Shown: piece after piece, positions 48,301 through 61,639 of the stretch
How the letters are laid out: each line of letters opens with the position of its first letter
Numbering within the stretch: the first letter of the stretch is position 1
Origin: Isoperla grammatica
Taxonomy: Eukaryota > Arthropoda > Insecta > Plecoptera > Perlodidae
Direction: 5' to 3'
DNA: 64,000 nucleotides
NCBI GenBank assembly: GCA_945910005.1
Contig: OX246745.1
Span: 9,196,545 to 9,260,544 of the forward strand
Position numbers and translations under genes: made by a program
The notes under the pieces: generated by a model
Database searches by the model: none
Told to the model about the DNA's origin: nothing
Seen by the model: only the letters and a program-made list of their open reading frames with translations

Positions 48301-50554
48301 AAAGGATTATCCAAACCCGTTAAAACGACAAAAACTGGGAGTGTATGTGTACTGTTATAAGTAACTAAGTAACCCATGTTGCTACAAGAAGAAAACACAT
48401 TAGTGTGCCACGAAAACTAACAAATACACAATCGAACGAGTGTCATCTTCGACTAGAGTGAAAACTAAAATTGTCTTTCATCTGCCGTGAAGAAAATATA
48501 AAAGAGGTTTACCTATGCGCTGTGTCCGTGTGAGCTCCCGCAACGACGCCAGTTAAGACATCACTCAGCCTGATAGACAAGTAGTGGCAGACTCAACAAG
48601 ATTAGTGACTTGTCGCATCGCGATAAGGTGCTAATATCTTATCACTGGCGCTAATCCTCTGAACTAAGCTAACCCCACAGCTAAATGGTATCGGGATATG
48701 TGTTCGAGACCCGCACTGCACGGCTCCAATAACGTTAAAAACAAATAAATACAGTAAATATTTACAAATCAATAGGTCAGCAAGAAAGCATCTGAAGTGG
48801 TGAAAGATACTTACAAACTATAGCGATTCTAACAGGTCCCAGTCTAGTGGACAGCGAAGACCGAGGGATCGAGTTTATAACGTACCTATTTATGGTCACG
48901 TAGACCAAACCAACATAAGAGCAAAGGCTACAGATACGAATGGAATGCCTACTTATTTTATTTTCCATGCCTCTTATTACAATGAAGATAAGGAGCTACA
49001 CAAAAATAAAACGAAAGTTCTTTATCTCGCAGTGAACTCTTTGCTCAGTTGTTGACACTAAAACGGCCTTGAGCCTCTGTGGGCCTCATGACCATGTCAG
49101 GAAACAATAGATAATATTTCCAACATTTCAAGTGAACACAGGTATATATATTATTAAAAGCAATATACTATATTATTCCTTCCACCCAGCAGTACAACCC
49201 GCGTAAACGTAAATCTTACGTAACTACCGGTCTTAAAGTAAAGTAAAGAGCTCCTAAAAATATGCCTCATGAAAATGAAGTGAGGTAAACAAAACACATT
49301 ATTATTGCACACATTTTATGTTCTTTAATATTGGTACAGCAACAAGAATCCCCCACTACCACTTCTACTTTCTATCTACACATATTTATGTTATGTTAAA
49401 TGTTAATGGTCATAATAAAAGTGTCAGGAACAAATTTTTTTAATACAAACTAAGCAAAGAACAAAAATTATCAGTGCCGTTATATTATTATTTCATTTAT
49501 GTCTACCTTATTAATTCAGTTACAAAACTTACATAAAGGAGGATAATAAATACAATTAACTATACAAGTTACAATTAGAGAATAATTAACATACTGAGCA
49601 AAATGAAATAAAATTGCAATTAAAATTTCAATTTCAATTCTTGAATCACCAGAATGAGCTTACAATGAGCTTTGTAACAGAATATACAGCCTAAGAATAG
49701 TTGCAATAGTGTTGATGTTTACATAGTAATATAAGACTAATCTAGAGTTATCTCAAATCAGAGTAGTTACAATAGTTATAGATATGTAATGAATTAGCAA
49801 TTAGCAGTTACATTTTTGCCCACGCCACCCCTTATCAGGATTGACAGCAATAACACGATATTACAGATTACAGATGTTCCAGAGATGCGTATACAGGCAC
49901 GCAACCTACGGACATCCTCAATACATAACTTATAACACCATTTATATGATATTTATTATAGCAACAAAACAAACTACCATAGAAAAAAGAACAATGAACA
50001 TTAAAAATTGAAACGAAATCTTTATTTTTTGCAACACAATCTTTTCAAGGTAATGGGTGACCTGTAGATGATGTGTGCCTGCTCGGACCCAACTTGCTAT
50101 ACGCACAACTTCAACAACCGTAACCTTGAAGTTCGTTAACCTACATTGAAAAACGAAGATAACACATTTGTGTCAAGTAACACTCTCTAGATAAATCAAG
50201 TTTTCTCGGTCAATTACGCGACATTCTTGGCTTTCTTCCGGAGTATCAAGTTCAAAAATGTGGGGCGTCAAATACATTATTAGTCCGATAGAAGAAATTT
50301 CGGTACATTTCCCTCCTCCCACCAGATCGTTCTAAAACAAACACAATAATAATCCTTAATTTCTGAAGATACAATATTATAGAGCTCAGCCAGTTTATTT
50401 AAATCAATACCTAGAGCCAATTCTGGTTACCCTGTGATAAGCTGGTAAGTTGGAAATGGAAAAGTTAGAAAATAAAGTCTGCGCAAATCCATTGACCTTG
50501 ATTAAGTTACCAACAACATCCACCCTTGATCATTAGAACGAACCCAGTGCCTAA
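45340..50554. other. Long AT-rich spacer, no gene seen
   Basis: No conserved exon was recognised on either strand. One 13-bp perfect hairpin (CCAAAGATTACAC at 47364-47376, its complement at 47383-47395) stands out. A B-box-like GTTCGAGACC lies near 48702 without a tRNA fold. Distant exons or enhancers cannot be excluded by eye. Confidence 0.45.
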
Positions 50555-50766
50555 AGTTGAGAAACTGTAAGAATGACGGTCCCCTCCTTATCCCCTCCAC
50601 AGCTACCCGACCCCCCTCAACTCCGTGACAACCTGACAAAATGAAATACGTAATTGAAAATCAGTTTGTTTCAGTTGTTCAGTTTTTTGTTTTATGGAGT
50701 TGAGGGGGGGTCGGGTAGCAGTGGGGGGGATAAAGAGGGGGCCGTTATTCTTACAGTTTCTCAACT
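50555..50766. mobile_element. Foldback MITE with G/C-run arms
   Basis: Arms 50555-50624 and 50696-50766 are inverted. They contain AGTTGAGAAACTGTAAGAAT, CCCCTCCTTATCCCC and CTACCCGACCCCCCTCAACT, and their complements. Small length differences fall in the G/C runs. Confidence 0.8.
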
Positions 50767-51286
50767 ATACTAAACTGTCACTTAACTGCGACGTTCAACG
50801 CTTTTAGTTCTTATGAAACATCTCGCTCCCTTTTTCAATATTGTGTAGCGTTCTCAAAAGTAATATAAGTAAAAAACGTTAACTTGGTGCGGTTTTACAG
50901 TGAGACTACCCTTTATCGTGGTCGCAAGTGCTCCATCACCAGTACTGCGTGCATTGGTTTACCACATATATCTTCACACCCACAATAGCTCATCGGTTAG
51001 TGCGGCCCAGTGCAGCCATTGCATAACACCCGGTGGACTTGCGCAAGTCAACGATACAATGAAGTACAAGATAAAGTAAAACAAATGAAACACTTTCACA
51101 ACTTTTATGCTATGAGTACAGGACAATGCAGCTCTTCCCCCCACCAGAATCGGGCACTAGGTACTAAAGTAAACCAGGTCGGTAGATATTAACAGCCGTC
51201 ATGGGATAGAGACATATTGCAATATTCGCGATTGAAGATCAGTGGACAGGCAATAAATACACATTTATCCTTTCATTTAATTATTT

Positions 51287-51432
51287 AGTGGGTTATTTAG
51301 TTATTTATTTATTTATTTATTTATTCATTCATTAATTCATTAATTCATTAATTCATTCATCATTAATTAATTCATTCATTCATTCATTCATTCATTCATT
51401 TATTCATTCATTCATTCATTTATTTATTTTTA
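51287..51432. repeat. Imperfect tetranucleotide (TTTA/TTCA)n
   Basis: Runs of TTTA, ATTC and TTAA-type tetramers with interruptions. Confidence 0.85.
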
Positions 51433-51952
51433 TGGCAAGTAGATAGACTATAATATGCCCACTAATTCCATAATCACACATTTCAAAGTTGCATCAACAT
51501 CAACTAAAAAATTTGATGTATCAGAAATGTAATCTAAAACTGTTAGATTTACATCATAATTCATAATTTAACGTGCATACGAGAGTCGTAAAAATACGCA
51601 TATTATGGATTACTAGTATCTCGAACAAAGAAAACGATTGCGTTATCATGTTATAGACCTACAACTGTATTTTTCAACGTCATTAGAATATTGTTGCTAA
51701 GCGAGTAAAATTAAAGATCTGGCTAACAAAATCCATGTGATGTCATTTGTATTTTTTGTTTTCAAGTTTGGTGTAAACAGCAAAAATGATTTGTTCATTT
51801 CATTTCATTTACTAGGAATTGCTTAGCACTGATTATTTTGAATGTTGTAAATGTACTTGCTTCATATTATGCCAGGCCTTCAGTTGGGATACCAATAGTA
51901 GTGATAAAACAGTGCCCCCCCCCCACTCCATTGCCGAGGACAGAGAGGAAGG

Positions 51953-52330
<378 letters not shown>

Positions 52331-53980
52331 AATAAATACAATACGAGGCTGCATCATGTTGCCACGAGAAATACATATACAAGGTTTCCCACATTGTGAC
52401 CAGGAAACGTGATGGAAACTGTTGCCATCTGTGCTGTTGCATTACCTTCTCCGGACTTTAGTCCGTGTATTTTGTTGCCACTTGAATGCATTTTTTAGAA
52501 AACCTGATGATTTATGATTACGTACTATTACAATGTAACACATTGTATGCACTGTGATTATCAACGCTTAAGTTATCACGCATGCATTCCAAACAATTGC
52601 ACCGTCAATATTTCAATGCTGATAGAATCTAAAGTGATGTAGATTGCATTAGAGAATAGTAAATATAAATCACTCAATATGTCACTCTCTAAGTTTTATA
52701 GCTTACTTAAACTCTCCTAGAAAAGATATTTTAGTAAGTAAAGATTTGCTACAAATAAATAGTGCTTTTTTAAGGCAATAATGTGATCCCCTCTGTTTCC
52801 ATACGCTACTTTGCAAAATAACATGCGTAAAATTATATCTCACTTGTTATAATTTCAACATTATTGAGAGCTGTTACCAGTTTCTGGGATGCATTTTATT
52901 CATATCGTGCATAATGGTGTCCAGATGGCATCATGCAATTTATTTGATGTAGCATGCTTTATCAAAAGCCTTTATTTAATCTTGCTATTCCTTTGTATGG
53001 ATTATGGCTATCACACAGGAAAAGTAAATTGCATACATTTTCAGGGAAGTATCTAGAACTTTATTTAATAATAGCACATTATATTCTAATGCCAAAATAG
53101 ATTAGATCATAGGAACAAATATGAAAATTGTCATCACTTGAATGTGCTTACCTTGATCATTTCTCCAAGACTTACTAAGAATGATAGCAATTCATCATTG
53201 TTACAACAATTAAAAAATCACAACAATGCAAACAGAGTACATAAATACAATATTATTTTGGTAAATTTATAATTTATCTAACTGACAACAGCTGGGTAAG
53301 AATACAATAGAAAAATAACGGAACTATTAACATTGGAATTTTTTGCCGTAGAGTATATAATATGTATTATTTAGTTTTGTTATGATCTGGTTTCTTTCTA
53401 GAAGATAAGATGGGCTTTCCTTCAACATAATAATTATGTAACTGTAAAAAAATGTAAAAATAAGTAGTCAAATTCACAATTTTGTGAATTAAGATAGAGC
53501 AGTGTGTTGAATAGTAGAGGAAAACATTTATAATATACTTCGTGTGTCCGTTTATTTCTGTTCCATCATAGAAGTTATTTAATGTTACTAACATCTTGAA
53601 CGGTATAGCGCAGAGTAAAGTAGACATATTTTTAATAAACAATGGACGCGGAGACACTCGATAGCCAAGTATTAATAATAAAGTAGAGTTTTTTATTCAG
53701 ACTTGTACAATGTGCATGGCACCAGTAAGAAATTAAGTACAAGTTTCGTCATGGTTTAGGATTAACAATAATATACCTTAAAATTTACTATACAATACTA
53801 CAATAATTATATAAGTAATAAATTAATTATATATTCAAAGCAAATATTATATATATGGTAATATTATGTACTTGGACATTCATTGATGTGACAATACATT
53901 TATACACCCCATTAATTTGGAGCTCAAACTGCACAAACTTGAGTATTTAATAAGTTGTTGGAGACTTTCACGACCCGTAG
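52331..53980. other. AT-rich spacer, no gene seen
   Basis: No exon, RNA gene or clear element was recognised. Confidence 0.45.
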
Positions 53981-54078
53981 ATGGGAACAGATTATTTACT
54001 TCTGGGTTATTTCGACGTCGAGTGAAAACTCTATACCGACACGACGAAATAACCCAGAAGTAAATAATCTGTTCCCAT
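53981..54078. repeat. Perfect 34-bp inverted repeat upstream of IDH3G
   Basis: ATGGGAACAGATTATTTACT plus 14 more bases (53981-54014) is perfectly complementary to 54045-54078, with a 30-bp loop. The 10-mer GAGTATTTAA occurs on both sides, at 53941-53950 and 54079-54088. It lies about 440 bp before the IDH3G start codon. Confidence 0.9.
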
Positions 54079-54520
54079 GAGTATTTAAATTTCCCCCGTG
54101 TAAAGTTTTACGCTCTACCGGGAGTAGTTGGAACAGATAAAAAACTAGGTCTACTTGATCTCCGACAAGAAGACGGTTCCGCTTGGGAATCAAATGGGCC
54201 GTGTTCCAAACGACACGCCACGCCTTCTTTAACTTCTTTGAAAACACATGTACGCCAACTACACAAAGTAAATAACATTTATTCCTTTGCTTTATGTTCC
54301 TAAATTATAGCGCATGGTTACAAGTTGTTTGTTTTATATTTTAATTATTTATCCAGTGTAACTTATTGGAGAATATTTACCATCAAATTTGTATATCTAG
54401 AATCAAAGGAAGTTTTGACCTCCGGTCACTTTCCTCGTTATCTTTTCAGTGTTGGCTAAATACAAGTGTATAGCCTGTTTCAATCAATTATTTGACCTTC
54501 TTGAAAACATCTGCTCCAAG

Positions 54521-56481
54521 ATGGCAGGTCGAATTTGTGTGAAAATTTGTCCCCTGCTGAAACCCACAAATTGCTTTCAACAATGCGGAATTATACGTCA
54601 GGTAATGTGCCTGATACTTCCTTGGTCTACCATTTGGTTAAAATATTGTCTCAACTTCTATGTATTTCGAAGGAAATAAATCTTTTTGGCAGGCCCTTTG
54701 GGTTAGGCCTAGGCCTAGCCCTAGGCTAGGGCCTAGGTTCAAGGGCCTGGATTTACCAAGGTATTTAACTACTTACTTCGTAACATAATTCATCGCTGGG
54801 CTTTCTACCCATTCACAAATAAAATAATCAAGTTCTATAGACTGCTAGACATTTTACCAAATTTTAGTTTGCTAGAGTTGCAGGAAGAGTCCTGGGAGGC
54901 CTAGGCCTAGTCCTAGGCCTATGCATGATTTATAGCCTATCGCTAAGATTTGCTTTACTAAGAAGACAACTTAAGAGTTCAGCATCTTTGTAAAGCGAGG
55001 TCCTGGACCCTAGGTAGTTTAACCCAATTCCAAACTTGAAATGTGTAGGGCTAATGTAAGGATGGGAGAATTGTGCCTATGAAAGTAAATTTTGCTAGCA
55101 CTAGGCCTACGCCCAGCGTTGCCACAATAGCTTACCAGGCGGGTGCAACACTTGTCACACTCTGGCCCCGCAAAGACTAGGCCTACTGATCAACTGACAG
55201 TTCATCACTAGGCCTACACTTGGCACATGCACTTGATGTTCGGTTCAAAATGTATTGAATTTGAGGATAATAAAATAGTCTTCGGGGTGGGTTTCCTCGG
55301 GTCCCCTCGCACCCCTGTCTGGGTCTATACCTACCTATCCAAGGCAAGTTCAAGACCTAAGCCTAGGCCTAGGCCAAGTCATTTTCTTTTTGTGTGCATT
55401 CCTGGCCATCCCTCTTTGTAAAGTTGTCAAATAAGCCCTAAGCTAGGGCCTAGGCTTAAATTATGTGCTCTATGGAGGTGTAGGCCATAAGTAGTACTAA
55501 TAGTAGTAGTAGTAGTAGTCAGTAAGAGCAGGGACCCTCTGATATTCTGTTTGTCTAAACAATGAACATGTTGGAATATTATACCCTTAAAGTATTTATT
55601 ATTTATATCAAGTTGATGTTTTTAGGCTGCAACTCTCTCAGACTTTGATGTTCAACACAAAACTCCATTAGCAAGAAGAGTCAAAGCCATACCCAAGGCT
55701 CAATATGGAGGACGCCATGCTGTGACAATGCTTCCAGGTGGGGGTATTGGCCCTGAACTCATGAACTATGTCAAAGAGGTGTTCAGGTAAGAGTCATTAC
55801 TCTGAAACATCATATAAATGATATAATTTGACTTTAAATCTTGTTCTACTATGTGACTGAGCTAAAGACTATGGTCTACTGAGGTTTACATGTTTTGACA
55901 AGACGGATTTGATCAACCTACCAAGGATGCTGTAAGCCTAGTACCAACAGGTTAAACCACAGACTATACTTAGCCCAAAAATACACTATTTTTGCGACCT
56001 AATTAAAATTAAACCCTGCATGCTGGTGTGACCGACAATTCCTTCCTCCAACTTCTTGAAGTTCGTAGGCACTGTCTGGATAACTGGTACCTATTGAAAC
56101 ATTCCTTCTGCCAAATGAGGCTATTAGCCAATAAGTATGCTGAACATCGATCACTGGTACCATGCACCCACCCCATTTCCTTGATCTCAGTTCCTTCTAA
56201 GTATTGTATGTTCCAAGTACCTAGTATCTCCCAAGTATTTTTTTTTTTTTTTTAGAGAAAGTTCTAAGGAAAGTAAAATTGGAAGAACATAGGAGAAGGG
56301 TAGCAATCCTGCGGTTTTCACTGAAATTGAGTATGAAGTAGCAAAATGTCTCATAGAATAGGTTAAATGGATGCAGATCCAGATTAATCAATGGTGGAGA
56401 ACCAGGCAGGTTATAATTTACTCAAACTTCTAAGTTGAAAGAATTGCCAGGGGTCACTCATGGATAGAATACAGAATTGGT

Positions 56482-56533
<52 letters not shown>

Positions 56534-59500
56534 GTAAGCCTTCTACATTTCACTCATGTGCATGTCACAAGGACATGCGAGTTTTGAAGTTGTCATAATA
56601 TGTCTATATATAGCCATAGCCTAATAGTTACAATATAAAATTTTCTTTGTCTATTGGATCATATTCATTAATGTAGGTAACAAGTTGTATTAAAGTATGT
56701 AGGCCTATTAGTCTTTGTTTAATGTTAATGAACTTCTCAGCTGTGTCAATTCTTCTACACTATAACAGCTAAGATGTATTGTGCCTAGTTAGTTACATGT
56801 TATGTATTTTGGCTTTGGAACATGTCATGTAACAATAATACTTTCTTGTTCTGTTTCAATACATAGGCCTACCATGTTACCATATTTTCTTTCACCTTTC
56901 TATGAATGCTATGTGAAGTAACCTTGCTGATGATGATATCTAAAAAGGTAGCATGCACAACTTCAAGTGGTTGGCCTACCTGGTGTGGTATGACAATTGC
57001 TATCTATGGCCCACCAATCAAAGTACTATTTTCACAAGGATCAATACATACGCTAAGGAAAAGGTTTGATGCTGTTACTGTAGTTCGATGCGAAGTAACA
57101 CATCACGATTGATGGGATAATTAAAGTAGTCATAGTAGAACTAAAAGTTTGCTTGTTATTATTAGGTATGCTGGGGTTCCTGTTGATTTTGAAGAAATAA
57201 CAATTGATCCCAAAAGTGACACTGACGAAGAACTGGAATATGCTATTACCTCAATTAAACGAAATGGGGTTGCCCTCAAAGGTATGTAATTCCACATGAT
57301 TAAGACTGACAAACAACTTGAATAAATTGCTTCTTGATGTTTGTTTGTTTAATAATTATAATTGTTTGAATAATATTGCCATTTACAAATGAGCCTTTTT
57401 AATAAATAAATTTTAACACAAATTGATTTATACAACTTTATTTGTTTGTTACAGGCAACATTGAGACCAAGAGCATGAGCACTGGCGTCACATCTCGTAA
57501 CGTTGCCCTTAGAAATGAACTTGACCTCTTCATTAACATCCTGAATTGCAAGTCATACCCTGGAGTTGTAGCTAGACAAAAAGATGTCGACATTGTCATT
57601 ATCAGACAAAACACTGAGGGAGAATATGCTATGCTGGAACACGAGGTTAGTACCGCACTTTCTGTTCAGCATGCATGTGTAGTAATTGAGTTTGATAAAA
57701 TTCCACATTGTATTGGTTAAGACTGGAAGAAAAGGTATATGTACATACTGGGGGTACTGAATAGTATACTTATACTAAAAGGCAATTATTCATTAGGAGT
57801 TATGCACTACATTTGATTGCTCACTAGCATGTGGTTTGCTACTAGGCCTACTAATACTTTATGTCTTTGCTCTCAGAGTGTACATGGAGTCGTGGAGAGC
57901 ATGAAAGTGGTCACCTCGCAGAATTCCGAGCGTGTGGCTCGTTACGCATTTGAATTCGCCAAGAAACATGGACGGAAGAAGATCACCACTATTCACAAGG
58001 CTAACATTATGTAAGAACAATAATTGTCTATACATTGCTAATTTTCATAAATTCTTATGTTTATATTATTTCTTTGTGGTTTGATATTATTGGAACCACA
58101 ACACATGTTTTTATCAGTTTCTTAATGATCCGTTATCAAGTGGAATAATGTGACCACGGGAAAATATTGTGTTTCTGTTCTGAGGCTTGCGTCTGTGTTG
58201 CAGGAAACTGTCCGACGGTCTGTTCCTCGAGACTTCACGGAAAGTCGCCCAGGACTACCCCGAGATCGAACACAATGACATGATCATCGACAACTGCTGC
58301 ATGCAGCTCGTGTCGAGGCCACATCAGTTCGACGTAATGATCATGACCAACCTGTACGGTACCATTGTTTCAAACGTGGTCTGTGGATTGGTGGGCGGTG
58401 CTGGACTTCTCTCCGGCAGGAACTACGGAGACCATGTACGTTTTTATTAAGTACTGCACGATTACTTTTATTAAATATGTTCGAAATTATGGGGCTTCAT
58501 AAGCACATAGTGCTCACAAATGTGGGTCATAAGTAAGTCTGTGCAAACAGAGATTTTCAATTCTAGCAGAGTTTCAGTTGAAACCTGGGTCAAATCTTGT
58601 CGTCTTGAAATGTTGAAATAGAGTAGCAGTAAACCTAGTCCCATGTTTCCCAAGTAAAATTGTAGGCCTACGTAGTAAAAGGAATAAATTGTAGGCTTAC
58701 TTGTTTCTAACAGACAAAATGAGTTTCTCATTTGCCTGTAACACTAGACCTATCAGTATGTGTTGTTTTACCGACGTGCGGGAAATCCAAGTTAAATATA
58801 ATTTGCAAAAGTCAATCAAACTCTTAACTTATCCCAAACTCGACCCATACTCGCACAGCCGTACCCCACAAGTTGAAATAGTACTATCGACTGTTGGAAA
58901 TCGACATAGTGGTCGTAGTATTGTGTTTAATATTTAATATTGTTTTAATATACAATAGATGTTGTTATGTAACAGTAATTTAGTTAGAAAGTATATCTAT
59001 TATTATCTATTTCATTTCCTAATCTCAATCAATTAATTAATTCATTAGTTTTTAATTATTTAGTTATTGACTAGAGATGTCATCATTTAATCCAAAACTG
59101 ATACAATTGGGTTCCAGGTTTTTGGTCTGCTGCTTGTACTCCGCCTGACCATAACCTGTGATGATATTAACTCCTCATTCCCATCCTCTCCACTCCGCAC
59201 AATGTGTCAGATACAAAATAATGACAAAGGTGTAGACTTGCATTATTACAAGTGTTGGCAGTAAAGCGGGGAACCAATGTTGTTAGGAGAAGCTAAAATA
59301 TAGTTTTACTTCTACTACAATGGTCCAGCTTTAAAAGCATATTATTTGTGTTTCCAGTACGCAGTGTTCGAGCCCGGCACACGTAATACGGGCACGGCAA
59401 TCGCCGGTAAGAACATCGCCAACCCCATTGCCATGCTGAACGCTGCCGTCGATATGCTGGAGCATTTGGGTCACCATTACCATGCCGAGATCATCGCGAC

Positions 59501-60216
59501 GGCCATTAACAAGACAATCAACGAGGACCGGATCCACACGCCAGGTAAAACGTTCGGGGCCCTTTATTAATAAATATTTTTTGATGCAGACCTAAAACTC
59601 CAGTCCATAACAATCACAGTTTACGTCATATGGAAGACAAAACACAAAAATAACAAACAATTATATATATATTATTTCAAGACTTGAGGTCTTCACTCCA
59701 TTCTCTCAGTAACAGAGATGTTACCCAGCACCAATAATGGCTGACTTAGTGGAGCTTAAGCAACACAACACACTTAGCAACACAACACACTTAGCAACAC
59801 AAAAATAACAAACAATTATATATATATTATTTCAAGACTTGAGGTCTTCACTCCATTCTCTCAGTAACAGAGATGTTACCCAGCACCAATAATGGCTGAC
59901 TTAGTGGAGCTTAAGCGCAAGACTTGAGGTCTTCACTCCATTCTCTCAGTAACAGAGATGTTACCCAGCACCAATAATGGCTGACTTAGTGGAGCTTAAG
60001 CGAGAAAGCTTAAGCTTAAGAAAGCTTAAGCATGCGGTGTCGCAATAGGGCTTGAAATTGGTTCACTCTGGACTACACAACTTTCGCCTGCATTTGAAAC
60101 CAATGAAATGATTCTCGGCTAATGTTTCAGACTTGGGCGGACAAGCGACCAGCATTGACGTAGTGCAGAACATTGTCAAGTACCTGCAGAACACAACGAA
60201 GGCATCCAACTGGTAA
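54521..60216 (+). CDS. IDH3G: Isocitrate dehydrogenase [NAD], gamma-type subunit, mitochondrial
   Basis: Regulatory-type subunit of the mitochondrial NAD-dependent isocitrate dehydrogenase heteromer, which oxidises isocitrate to 2-oxoglutarate in the TCA cycle. Exons: 54521-54601, 55626-55786, 57166-57281, 57455-57645, 57877-58010, 58204-58435, 59358-59544 and 60131-60216 (TAA). All have AG/GT borders and matching phases, giving 395 residues, close to the animal gamma subunit. The start ATG has a good context (AAGATGG). Residues 1-27 are basic and Cys-rich without acids, fitting a mitochondrial presequence. Family marks: [26 protein letters not shown] (172-177), [39 protein letters not shown] and KNIANP. 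MQLVSRP and TRNTG favour gamma over alpha or beta. Oddities: PGGGIGPE where PGDGIGPE is usual (Gly66), RQNTEGEY for RENTEGEY, and MTNLYG for MPNLYG. A second gamma gene elsewhere is possible. Confidence 0.95.
54690..55490. repeat. Cluster of TAGGCCTA-type palindromes in IDH3G intron 1
   Basis: AGGCCT, CCTAGG and related palindromes recur densely, e.g. GTTAGGCCTAGGCCTAGCCC near 54705 and GCCTAGGCCTAGGCC near 55361-55375, with single copies across the interval. The motif is scattered elsewhere in the window but nowhere so dense. Confidence 0.7.
55498..55519. repeat. (AGT)n microsatellite
   Basis: Short AGT trinucleotide tract in IDH3G intron 1. Confidence 0.85.
56478..56534. repeat. (TTTA)n microsatellite in IDH3G intron 2
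   Basis: About fourteen uninterrupted TTTA units. Confidence 0.95.
59643..60001. repeat. Triplicated 83-118 bp segment in the last IDH3G intron
   Basis: CAAGACTTGAGGTCTTCACT through GGCTGACTTAGTGGAGCTTAAG occurs three times, apparently without change: 59678-59760, about 59833-59915 and 59918-60000. The first two copies also share an upstream ACAAAAATAACAAACAATTA plus (TA)n segment. A 17-bp CAACACAACACACTTAG subrepeat sits between copies 1 and 2. The unit contains the palindrome AAGACTTGAGGTCTT. Confidence 0.95.
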
Positions 60217-60319
60217 AGTCCCACATCTCCAGTACAGTAGTTTAGTTGGTTTGCACAATTAGTTAGTCGGTGGTTCTCAAACTTACGGAGCAGCACTGAA
60301 GTAATAGTTTATTGAAGGA

Positions 60320-60329
60320 AATAAATAAA
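60320..60329 (+). promoter_or_regulatory. Polyadenylation signal of IDH3G
   Basis: Two overlapping AATAAA hexamers (60320-60325 and 60324-60329) about 105 bases after the stop codon. Confidence 0.6.
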
Positions 60330-60470
60330 TCGCTGCTCGTGCCCCTTGCACACGTCTTAACCGAGTACGGAGTGGCCTTTCAATTCAGTTCAATGAACAT
60401 TTTCTTTTGTATATATGCTATTGGGGTCTAATATCCAGCTCTGAGATGCTATATTTTGAAGGAGAAATAC

Positions 60471-60832
60471 ATTAATACCTCGGTTATCTGAGCTATTTGG
60501 GACCAACCAGCTCGGATAACCAAAACTCTGTTGATACGGATGTTTTTGTTTAAGCACATGTTATATACTAGACTATCGTACTAAACAATATTATATGACC
60601 ATTAATATTCTGATGTTGATATATTTAACATAAAATATTAATTAGGACGGTAGCCTATGTGTTAAGGAACAGTAAAAAGGCAAGAGAATTTTGCCATAAT
60701 AGTATAGTCGGGAGAAAACTTATAATGAGTTTGGATAATGGTATCTTGTCTAATATTCTATCTTGAATCTTGAGGTAAAATAATACCGAATCGAGCTTGG
60801 AAATGGGGGGGGCTCGGTAAATGGAGGTATTC
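60471..60832. mobile_element. Possible pogo/Tigger-like MITE
   Basis: TTAATACCTCGGTTATCTGA on the left and GCTCGGTAAATGGAGGTATT on the right are partly inverted (AATACCTC and GAGGTATT exact). Left end resembles Tigger-type termini. Target duplication not clear. Confidence 0.4.
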
Positions 60833-61630
60833 CTCTATGTATTATACATTGCAAACATTGTGACTCAAAGCTTGGGTGTTCTGAAGTTTGAGAACCACTG
60901 TTAGATTGCATGGGATCTGCTCTTTCTTCTCTGTTACTATATGTTACTGCATACCATAACCATGATATAGTACGAGGATTTAAACATTGGGTACTAGGGC
61001 CTAGTGGTTTAAGATCGGAACATATGAATTTGTTTCGAGAATAATTTTTAGGAAAACAAAACAGAAATGTGGAGTTATGATCATCATTCTTCATCCGTCA
61101 TTTCAAAATATCCTGACTAACAATATCTAGCCTCGAGAATACTCGGCAGCTTCGGAGTACCTAGTTCAGAGATGTGGTAGTAGAAACTGGCTTTGGAGCA
61201 CACACATATTTTAAGAATCTTATTTTATATTAGTATACAGTTTTATTGATTCCATAAGCCTACTTACAATGTGGACCACTGTTTTTTTTTTTTTCCAATT
61301 TTTGAAAGCGATAGATTCCAGCAGTCTATCTGAGAATGATGTTGGCCCCTATATTCCTATCTCAAGTTGATTAAATTCAACTTATATTGGTATCTACTAA
61401 GTACCTGCAATATTATAAGGTTTCAAAATATCAACGGTGTTGTTTTTATTTTTTATTTGTTTTTACTTTTTAGTCTTATACGTAGAATGGCTACTCTTTT
61501 CTAGATTACATTTTTAGAAACAGAAATCTCAAATTATGTAGTGACATTATTAAGTTTTGGTATTTTTTAGTTTTATAAGTACATAGGGTAGTAGGCCTAC
61601 TTAGCATTAGAGTTATAATCTTCGAATCAT
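60833..61630. other. AT-rich spacer, no gene seen
   Basis: No exon, RNA gene or element was recognised. Confidence 0.45.
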
Positions 61631-61639
61631 CTCCTTAGC

